A stretch of 64,000 nt of DNA from positions 447,656 through 511,655 of the forward strand of contig SSNP01000125.1 in assembly GCA_006937955.1 (NCBI GenBank). Reading direction: 5' to 3'. The position numbers were made by a program, and so were the translations under genes. Below, piece by piece: positions 27,901-39,900 of the stretch (positions are counted from its first letter, which is position 1; each line of letters begins with the position of its first letter). This stretch comes from Pachypanchax playfairii. Its lineage: Eukaryota > Chordata > Actinopteri > Cyprinodontiformes > Aplocheilidae. The notes under the pieces are model-generated. The model was not told the origin of the DNA. It did not search any database and worked only from the letters and a program-made list of their open reading frames with translations.

Positions 27901-30900
27901 AGGAGCACATGTACAGCAGCACATGTACAGCAACACATGTACAGCAGCACATGTAGCACAGCACATGTACAGCAGCACATGTAGCACAGCACATGTACAG
28001 CAGCACATGTACAGCAGCACATGTACAGCAGCACATGTATAGCAGCACATGTACAGCAGCACATGTACAGCAGCACATGTACAGGAGCACATGTACAGCA
28101 GCACATGTACAGCAGCACATGTACAGGAGCACATGTACAGCAGCACATGTACAGGAGCACATGTACAGCAGCTCATGTACAGCAGCACATACAGCAGCAC
28201 ATGTACAGCAGCACATGTATAGCAGCACATACAGCAGCACATGTACAGCAGCACATGTACAGCAGCTCATGTACAGCAGCACATGTACAGCAACACATGT
28301 ACAGCAGCACATGTACAGGAGCACATGTACAGCAGCACATGTACAGCAGCTCATGTACAACAGCACATGTACAGCAGCACATGTACAGCAGCACATGTAC
28401 AGCAGTACATGTACAGTAGCACATGTAGAGCAGCACATGTACAGCAGCACATGTATAGCAGCACATGTACAGCAGCCCATGTACAGCAGCACATGTACAG
28501 CAGCTTATGTACAGCAGCTCATGTAGCACAGCACATGTACAGCAGCACATGTACAGCAACACATGTAGCACAGCACATGTACAGCAGCACATGTAGCACA
28601 GCACATGTACAGTAGCACATGTACAGCAACACATGTACAGCAGCACATGTACAGCAACACATGTACAGCAGCACATGTACAGCAGCACATGTACAGCAGC
28701 ACATGTACAGCAGCTCATGTACAGCAGCACATGTACAGCAGCACATGTACAGCAGCTCATGTACAGCAGCTCATGTACAGCAGCACATGTACAGCAGCAC
28801 ATGTACAGTAGCACATGTACAGCAACGCATGTACAGCAGCACATGTACAGCAGCACATGTACAGCAGCACATGTACAACAGCACATGTACAGCAGCACAT
28901 GTACAACAGCACATGTACAGCAGCACATGTACAACACCACATGTACAGCAACACATGTACAGCAGCACATGTACAGGAGCACATGTACAACAGCACATGT
29001 ACAGCAGCACATGTACAGCAGCTCATGTACAGCAGCACATGTACAGCAGCACATGTACAGGAGCACATGTACAGCAGCACATGTAGCACAGCACATGTAC
29101 AGTAGCACATGTACAGCAACACATGTACAGCAGCACATGTACAGGAGCACATGTACAACAGCACATGTACAGCAGCACATGTACAGCAACACATGTACAG
29201 CAGCACATGTATAGCAGCACATGTACAGCAGCACATGTACAGGAGCACATGTACAACAGCACATGTACAGCAGCACATGTAGCACAGCACATGTACAGCA
29301 GCACATGTAGCACAGCACATGTAGCAGCACATGTACAGCAGCACATGTACAGCAGCACATGTACAGCAGCACATGTACAGGAGCACATGTACAACAGCAC
29401 ATGTACAGCAGCACATGTACAGCAACGCATGTACAGCAGCACATGTACAGGAGCACATGTACAGCAGCTCATGTACAGCAGCACATGTACAGCAACACAT
29501 GTACAGCAGCACATGTACAGGAGCACATGTACAGCAGCTCATGTACAACAGCACATGTACAGCAGCACATGTACAGCAGCATATGTACAGCAGTACATGT
29601 ACAGCAGCACATGTACAGCAGCACATGTACAACACCACATGTACAGCAACACATGTACAGCAACACATGTACAGCAGCTCATGTACAACAGCACATGTAC
29701 AGCAGCACATGTACAGCAGCTCATGTACAACAGCACATGTACAGCAGCACATGTACAGCAGCACATGTACAGCAGCACATGTATAGCAGCACATGTATAG
29801 CAGCACATGTATAGCAGCACATGTACAGCAGCACATGTACAGCAGCACATGTAGCACAGCACATGTACAGCAGCACATGTAGCACAGCACATGTACAGTA
29901 GCACATGTACAGCAACACATGTACAGCAGCACATGTACAGGAGCACATGTACAACAGCACATGTACAGCAGCTCATGTACAGGAGCACATGTACATCAGC
30001 ACCTTTACAGCGACACATGTACAACAGCACATGTACAGCAGCACATGTACAGCAACACATGTAGCACAGCACATGTACAGCAGCACATGTAGCACAGCAC
30101 ATGTACAGCAGCACATGTACAGCAGCACATGTACAGCAGCACATGTACAGCAACACATGTACAGTAGCACATGTACAGCAACACATGTACAGCAGCACAT
30201 GTACAACAACACATGTACAGCAACACATGTACAGCAGCACATGTAGAACAGCACATGTACAGTAGCACATGTACAGCAACACATGTACAGCAGCACATGT
30301 ACAGTAGCACATGTACAGCAGCACATGTACAGCAGCTCATGTACAACAGCACATGTACAGCAGCACATGTACAGCAGCACATGTATAGCAGCACATGTAT
30401 AGCAGCACATGTACAGCAGCACATTTACAGCAGCACATGTACAGCAGCACATGTACAGCAGCACATGTACAGCAGCACATGTACAGCAGCACATGTACAG
30501 CACCACATGTACAGCAACACATGTACAGCAACACATGTACAGCAGCACATGTACAACAGCACATGTACAGCAGCACATGTACAGCAGCTCATGTACAACA
30601 GCACATGTACAGCAGCACATGTACAGCAGCACATGTACAGCAGTACATGTACAGCAGCACATGTACAGCAGCACATGTACAGCAGCACATGTACAGCAGC
30701 ACATGTACAGCAGCACATGTACAGCAGCACATGTACAGCAGCTTATGTACAGCAGCACATGTAGCACAGCACATGTACAGAAGCACATGTACAGCAACAC
30801 ATGTACAGCAGCACATGTACAGGAGCACATGTACAGCAGCTCATGTACAACAGCACATGTACAGCAGCACATGTACAGCAGCACATGTACAGCAGTACAT

Positions 30901-33900
30901 GTATAGCAGCACATGTACAGCAGCACATGTAGCACAGCACATGTACAGCAGCACATGTAGCACAGCACATGTACAGCAGCACATGTACAGCAGCACATGT
31001 ACAGCAGCTTATGTACAGCAGCACATGTAGCACAGCACATGTACAGAAGCACATGTACAGCAACACATGTACAGCAGCACATGTACAGCAGCACATGTAC
31101 AACAGCACATGTACAGCAGCTCATGTACAGCAGCACATGTACAGCAGCACATGTACAGCAGTACATGTACAGCAGCACATGTACAGCAGCACATGTACAG
31201 CAGCACATGTACAGCAGCACATGTACAACAACACATGTACAGCAGCACATGTACAGCAGCACATGTACAACAACACATGTACAGCAGCTCATGTACAGCA
31301 GCACATGTACAGCAGCACATGTAGAAGCACATGTACAGCAGCACATGTACAGCAGCACATGTACAGCAGCACATGTACAGCAACACATGTAGCACAGCAC
31401 ATGTACAGCAGCACATGTAGCACAGCACATGTACAGTAGCACATGTACAGCAGCACATGTACAGCAGCACATGTACAGCAGCACATGTACAGCAGCTTAT
31501 GTACAGCAGCACATGTAGCACAGCACATGTACAGAAGCACATGTACAGCAACACATGTACAGCAGCACATGTACAGTAGCACATGTACAGCAACGCATGT
31601 ACAGCAGCACATGTACAGCAGCTCATGTACAACAGCCCATGTACAGCAGCACATGTACAGCAGCACATGTACAGCAGCACATGTACAGCAGCTCATGTAC
31701 AGCAGCACATGTACAGCAACACATGTACAGCAGCACATGTACAGCAGCACATGTACAGCAACACATGTACAGCAGCACATGTACAGCAGCACATGTACAG
31801 CAGCACATGTACAACAGCACATGTACAGCAGCTCATGTACAGCAGCACATGTACAGCAGCACATGTACCGCAGCACATGTACAGTAGCACATGTACATCA
31901 GCACCTTTACAGCGACACATGTACAACAGCACATGTACAGCAGCACATGTACAACAGCACATGTACAGCAGCACATGTACAACACCACATGTACAGCAAC
32001 ACATGTACAGCAGCACATGTACAGCAACACATGTACAGCAGCACATGTATAGCAGCACATGTACAGGAGCACATGTACAGCAGCACATGTACAGCAGCAC
32101 ATGTACAGCAACACATGTACAGCAACACATGTACAGTAGCACATGTACAGCAACACATGTACAGCAGCACATGTACAGCAACACATGTACACAGCACATG
32201 TACAGCAGCACATGTACAACAGCACATGTACAGCAGCTCATGTACAGCAGCACATGTACAGCAGCACATGTATAGCAGCACATGTACAGGAGCACATGTA
32301 CAGCAGCACATGTACAGGAGCACATGTACAACAGCACATGTACAGCAGCACATGTACAGCAGCACATGTACAGCAGCTCATGTACAGCAGCTCATGTACA
32401 GCAGCACATGTATAGCAGCACATGTATAGCAGCACATGTAGAACAGCACATGTACAGCAGCCCATGTACAGCAGCACATGTACAGGAGCACATGTACAAC
32501 AGCACATGTACAGCAGCTCATGTACAGCAGCACATGTACAGCAGCACATGTATAGCAGCACATGTACAGGAGCACATGTACAGCAGCACATGTACAGCAG
32601 CACATGTACAGTAGCACATGTACAGCAGCACATGTACAGCAGCACATGTACAGTAGCACATGTACAACAGCACATGTACAGCAGCACATGTACAGCAGCA
32701 TATGTACAGCATTACATGTACAGCAGCACATGTACAGCAGCACATGTACAACAGCACATGTACAGCAGCTCATGTACAGCAGCACATGTACAGCAGCACA
32801 TGTAGCACAGCACATGTACAGCAGCACATGTACAGCAACACATGTACAGCAGCACATGTACAGCAGCTCATGTACAGCAGCTCATGTACAGCAGCTCATG
32901 TACAGCAGCACATGTACAGCAGCACATGTATAGCAGCACATGTACAGCAGCACATGTACAGGAGCACATGTACAACAGCACATGTACAGCAGCACATGTA
33001 CAGCAGCACATGTACAGCAGCACATGTACAGCAGCACATGTACAGCAGCTCATGTACAGCAGCACATGTACAGCAGCACATGTACAGCAGCAATGTACAG
33101 CAGTACATGTACAGCAACACATGTACAGCAGCACATGTACAGCAACACATGTAGCACAGCACATGTACAGCAGCACATGTACAGCAGCACATGTACAGTA
33201 GCACATGTACAGCAACACATGTACAGCAGCACATGTACAGGAGCACATGTACAACAGCACATGTACAGCAGCTCATGTACAGCAGCACATGTACAGCAGC
33301 ACATGTACAGCAGCACATGTACAGGAGCACATGTACAACAGCACATGTACAGCAGCACATGTATAGCAGCACATGTACAGCAGCTCATGTACAGCAGCAC
33401 ATGTACAGCAGCACATGTACAGCAGCTCATGTACAGCAGCTCATGTACAGCAGCACATGTATAGCAGCACATGTACAGCAGCACATGTATAGCAGCACAT
33501 GTACAGCAGCACATGTACAGCAGCACATGTATAGCAGCACATGTACAGCAGCACATGTACAGCAGCACATGTACAGCAGCACATGTATAGCAGCACATGT
33601 ACAGCAGCACATGTACAGCAACACATGTACAGTAGCACATGTACAGCAACACATGTACAGTAGCACATGTACAGCAACACATAAAATGCAACATCATCAT
33701 AATAGCAGGTTTCTAAAACAAGAGCAGGTGAGAAAAGTGACACAATAAAACACGTAGAATCAGTTTATTCTAGATGTTTCCAAGATTTCCTCACATGTTT
33801 CTGTTTAACCCAGATAAAAGTTCAATGTTTGGTTTAGTAACATGTCCAACGTTAGTGCTAAAGAGGACATCTTCAAGTTTGAATGTAGACATCTTTACCT

Positions 33901-36900
33901 CAGCCAAGGAGGTAATGTTTTCATCAGGGTCTGTCTGTCTACCTGTCTGTCTGTCTGTCTGTCTGTTAGCAGGATAACTCTTATGGATGGATTTAAATAC
34001 ATTTTTCAGGAAAGGTCAGAAATGACCCTGGGAAGAATCGATTAGATTTTGGGGGATTACCGTCTTGATCCAGGAAGTTTTTTAAGGATAAGGACATAGT
34101 ACTTTCTACAATATGTCCACTTGGTGGAGGTCTGCGCTCTCTGAGTGCTTTTCTAGTTTTTACTGTGTCTTTAGTGTAATTCTTTTTCATCGTGACACTG
34201 TGTCAGTGTAACGATGTTTCTTAACTTTGTGTTTTAAAATGTAACTGCTTTTAACAACTCAGTAGTTCCACCTGCTGTGAGTGAAGTAACCAAACTTCAG
34301 CTGCAGACTGACATGTTCAAAACATTTTTATTACAGCAAGGGACCTGTTCCCTACACCAATTTGAATGTATTTGCTTTGATGATCATCGAGGTTCCTATT
34401 TGGACATCTTTAAATCACAGCTTTTAAATTAAATATTTGTACTTTATTTCTCTTTGATTAAAATGAGACACAACAGAAATCTGTTCTCATAGAATCTAAT
34501 GTGTGTTTAATGAGACAGACTGAAGGATCCAACAATAATCATTTAGATTTAGTCAGTGAAACTCACCCTCAGAGAATCGAGCACTGAAGCCTCGATGGCT
34601 GGTGCTGGAGTCGGATCTGAACCGAACATAGATGGTGTTCGTTGTAGAAGTTATAGGAGGAGCACTCGTACCACATACATGGGCGAGCAGAGGAGAAGAC
34701 ATGCTGGATCCATCATGGATCTACAGGATTACAGACAGACAGACAGACAGGCAGACAGACGGGTGAATACTGATGACAAATAAATCTTTTAATGTTGTGT
34801 TTTAAATTATTTTCTTCTAAGTAAGTAACTGCCAACACATTTTACTGTTCCATAAACACCTGCTTTTACCTGGAGCAGTGCTGATAACACACAGAACATT
34901 AAGACTCTTTATGTTCTTCATATTATTCTATTAATTTAATAACTTATTTTCTCACATCTACATAATCCCAGAGGCAGTTGCTGTGATATTCAATGTCCAG
35001 ATCAGTGAAGTTCCAGAAGACCCGATGACCAGGATCCACACTGATCACCCAGGAACAGTCCACGTTGTTTGGGTAGCTGTTTGGATAGAGAGGAGAGTGA
35101 ATCTCCCCTGATGGAGCCGTGACTGGACCACCGCAGCCTGCAGGACGGACGACAGGAGAGTCAAAACTAACATTTCTTTAATAATAAAACTCAACAGTAA
35201 CAATGAGGCGGGTGATTGTTTCTACTGTTAGTGGAAACAGTTGGTTTGTCTAACGTCGTGTTTACCAGCTGTTCTTCACATCAGCTGCATATTACTGAAG
35301 GAAAGATTTTGTTCTGGAACTGGAGGTTCAAACAAACCAGCAACCAATGAAATGTAGTAGAATCATGTTTAAAACCTCTGAGTTAGTTAAAGGTACACTA
35401 TGTAGAAAATACTTGCTTTTATTTCCATTTTCTCCGTTTCGACACGCGGCAAAAGTAATTTTAGGTTTTGTGTAAAAACACGTAGCGGACTACAACAGCC
35501 GGTCTAGCAAAACTGACGTCACCAAACCGCTCAACGAGACGAAGCAGAAGACAAAACATGGCTGTGAGTTTAGCGAGCTTCAAATCTTTCTTCAAGAACA
35601 AAGTAAGGAGTATTAGGAGACAGAGGCATTTCAACAGGGGGCGTAAAAACGAGGGAAAAGCGAGGCGGCGAAAAGACGGTGATTCTGCGGTGACGTCATA
35701 TATGCGACCACCAATTTGTAGTTATTTTAATTGTGAATTTTTTAAAGCAAATAACTTAGAGGTCACATGATAAAGAAACTCACATCATTAATTATCATTT
35801 AAATTGAGGTACAACATGTGTGATTCAGGATGAAAGACAAAGCGGACCAGAAAATAACTTTTATCACTCCTTCGACTTCCATTCATTATTTTTTCGGCCA
35901 GGGACCCATGGACCAACCGGAAGGGGAGGAGACTGTTCCTGTTCAGGGTCGCAGGGAGCTGGTGTCTACCTCCAGCTGGGTGTGAGGCGGGGTCACACCT
36001 GGACAGGTCACCTGTCCATCACAGGACCACATATAGACACTCACTCACACTTACGTAGGTTCATTAGTAAACATAAAGTGTCCCTATTGTACATGTTTTC
36101 AGCCTGTTTAACAAAAAACAATAAGGAGTTTTCATAAACACAAACAGGTGTTTAAAGAACCAGTTCTAGCACCACACCTGGTCTAGCACTGGAACTGAAT
36201 CCGTTTCAGTTGGAGTTATCAGACAAAAAGGATTATAAACATGTTTTGAGAGAGAATAATGACGCATAAATTCCTCTGATGATAATAAAACAGCTGACTC
36301 ACCTCCCTGGACTTCTTCCCAGCTTGCATTGAAACCTCGTCCACTGACATACGCGTCGGACTTGAAGCGCACTGTGAGCATGTTCCCAGTGCTGGAGACT
36401 TGCATTGGGTTTGTTGTGGTGCTGCAGAGCCTGGCGAGTCTGGGGGCCGACATGTCTGGACCTCCATACGCCTGTGAAGAAGTCCAAAATACAGTTTCAG
36501 ATGCTTCTAGCAGGGACTGAAGAGAACTGCAGAGACCACACATTGATGTGATATCACTGTTCTTAGATCAGCGTTTTTCAGACCCGGTCATCGAGGATGC
36601 TGCTCTGCATGTTTGTTTTACTGATTTATTTAAACGAGTCATCAACAAAAAATTCTGTTAATGTGTTGAGATAATTCATTCATCACATGTAAGAGTACTG
36701 GAGCAGAGAGACGTGTTAAACATGGAGGACGGTGTTCCTCAGGGATCAGTGTTAGGAAACACTTTAAATGATCTGAAACTTTCTGGATGAAAGATGACAC
36801 GTCAAGAAACAAAGAATCTGTTCATGGTTAATCGATTATAGATGTTTGTCCAGTGTTTACTTTCTGACAGTTTTATTAAAATCTGTCCAGTAAGATGTTT

Positions 36901-39900
36901 TATTTTTCTTGGTTATATTTTAAATAAGGATCAAACCCAGTCCATTAGTGCAGGAAACGTGTTGCAGATGATGCTAAACCAGTTCAAACTGTAAAAATGA
37001 ACGTCTTTGTTAAAAGTTGATCACCGACGCCCCCCCCCCGCCTTGTTTATAGTAGATAGTAAAATGCAGAACTGACCTCCAGCACATCATAGTTACAGTC
37101 CTGGTGAAACTCCACATCAAACTCATGGATGGTGAGCGTGATGCTGCTGCCAGCAGCTGACGTCACGTACCAGATACACTCTGTATTATCAGGATACCTG
37201 ACTGGATAACCCGGACTGCTGAACGAGCCTCTGGGACCAGAAAGTTCTCCACCACAACCTGGAAGACACACACTCATTTATTATTACAGGTTTGTGTAAC
37301 TGTGGGCGAGTCCACAACTACATCTGTTCATTAGACGTGTAAACACATTGATATGACTTTTATTTATGTGTACTTCCTGTACGAAGTCGACCTAAAAACA
37401 AATACAAGATGAGAAAAAATAAACTTATAAAAACTCACATGAGCCAAACTGTAAAACAGATATTTAATAAAAGTTTATTTGTTTTTAACAGATCTACTAA
37501 CTGAGTCTGTTTTCAGTATCTTAGTTATTCTTCTGGACACAGATCTCTGAGGCTGGTCCTGGATCTGTTGGAGCAGTTCAGGATCCACAGCACTGATGGT
37601 TCTGATGACCTCTGGTACCACTGAGCTCTTGACTCCATTACTGTGTGGATTTTGACCCTGGACTGTCCTCGACCTCACCTTGCCTGAGACCCTGCTGGAT
37701 TTGTCTGACCATCAGAACCCTGAACTGTTTTCTGTCCTGTCTCATCGCCTGTCTGCCTCAGACCTTGTGGATCAGATTTATATGTGAGTGACCTTCACTT
37801 TGTCTCTGGGTTTGATTAACTGGATGGTGTGTTGGACTTGTCTTCCTGGGGTTTTTGTGTCTGTCCTGAATCGTCTCTCTCACTAACGGACTTTCTTCCT
37901 GTCCAAATCAAGCATCCTGTGATGTCACCAGCGTGCGACCTGTTTGCTGTCCACTCTGCTTGTCCGCTATCTGTCATCCATCTCTCACACTTGAGTTCCA
38001 CCTTAACACAAGCGTGACGGTTTCCCCAAAATCTGACTTGGACCTTGTTAATCTGGACAAAGTCTGAGCTGATATGGACGAGGACAGAGGACTTAATACT
38101 ACTAACAGAGAAGTTGTGTGAAGTCGAGGCCTCAGTGGTACCAGAGGTCATTACAACCATCAGTGGTGTGAGAAAACAGTGAGAACAGATTCCAGGAACA
38201 GCCGAGGCCTCCGGTAGAGGACCTGAACCTGAAGTGGAACATCTGTCCATGTTGAAGCAAGACAAGCTGAACATTTGTATAAATATAAATCTCAAAATAA
38301 ACAAGAAACCCACAACAGAAAACTCTTCAAATGCAGTTTTAAGAACTTCAGAACAAAATAAATCAGTCAACGTCACTAAAGCTACAAATCTCTACCACAG
38401 AATCTGGATGATGTTTCCATGTATGAAGCAACAGACTCAGTTTGTAATTACATGAAAACAACTTATCAGACATAAATAAACTATAAACTTGTTTCCTTAC
38501 CACTCTGGTACCACATCATCTGAAACCCAGGCATGGAAACGGAGGAGTCGGTTCGGAACACCATGGTGAGGGAGGAGCTTGTCGTGCTGTTGGCTGGAGG
38601 CGGGAAATTTCCACAGAATTTACCAATAAGAGGAGCTTGTTCGTTAGGCCCGTCATGGAGCTACCAAAGCAACGTTTAGAGAAAACAGAGGGGGAAATTA
38701 AAACACCCACAACTTTAATGTGCTTATTAGTTATAAAATCAACACTGATTCATTCTTTTTATTGAATATGACCGTGTGTCAGAGTTTCTATACTTTGTGG
38801 ATTTAAACCCATATAAACATGTTAGATCCTGCAATTATTATAAATATAAACTGTCTACTCGTTAAGTACACAACAAAATAATTGTTTTAACTGAAAAAGT
38901 AAAAATTCACTAATTTAAAGACCAGAATAAGATAAATTACATGTAAAATCTAATTAAAGGGACCTTTATTTAAATAAGTCTGTCTGTAGTTTTTTTCTAT
39001 GATTAACTTTGTTAATAAATTCTAACGTTAACAAAGAAATGATTTCTAATGAGCTCTGATTATAAAGCTTTAGATTAACACATGTAACACGTCAGGTTTT
39101 TTAAATGATGGTTGGAAAATATTACTGAGTCTAAACACTAAAAATGTTCTTTGTTCATGAAGTATTTTGGAGCTTAAATAATTTTTTGCCAACTGAACCA
39201 AAAACAACTGAAAAGAAAGTTATAGTAAAATATAAACAGGACTGAAAATAACGTAAAAAAATTATTTAAAAAACTGGATAAGTTTACTACTTGGTAATTA
39301 TAAAAAACAGCAACTGTATTAAACATAAAATCAAATCCAAATTCACATCAAATGTAAAGTTTAGCAGTATTTCTCCAGGTAATATGACAGAATTGTGTGT
39401 ATCGTGTACCTTGATGTAGTCAAAGAGACAGGAGCTGGAGGTTCCTTCTAACTGGAAGGATGTGAAGGTGTAGTTGATGGTGTTTCCGCTGGTGGCCTGG
39501 ATGGTCCAGCTGCACAGGGAGTTGGATGGATAGTTATTTGGGAAGTTCAGAGACTCGATCACTCCTATGTGTTTACGTGAGATCAGTATGTTGTTACATT
39601 CTGTAAACAAACACAAACAAACACAGAGACTAAGTTATTGTAGTTAGATATTATAAACAGAAAGAATAATGACAGACAGACAGATTTTTGGATTGATTTT
39701 AAACATTTCTAACAGGGCTGTAATGATGCATTATCCCACGATACGCATCTCTATACATTGCTCACGATACGATACACGATACAATACACGATACGATACA
39801 TTCAAACTTTTCTTTGTTTTGCATTTTCAACAAAACTCTCTGGATAATATTTATTTTGTTTGATACTCTGACAGTGTATGAAACAAACTCACTCATTCCC

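Noticed and set aside
14038..33682. CRISPR array
   Set aside because: Units are contiguous without unique spacers, and the locus is a vertebrate gene with introns.
14038..33682. Centromeric satellite
   Set aside because: The array sits inside one intron of a gene whose exons continue in frame on both sides, and 14 bp is far from typical centromere monomer sizes.
35558..35770. 70-codon plus-strand ORF rich in Arg/Lys
   Set aside because: No homology or domain recognised; it lies in a likely MITE fragment inside an intron.
37816..38376. 186-codon minus-strand ORF
   Set aside because: It has low-complexity hydrophobic text, no domain, no CUB features and no matching splice phases, so it is intron sequence.
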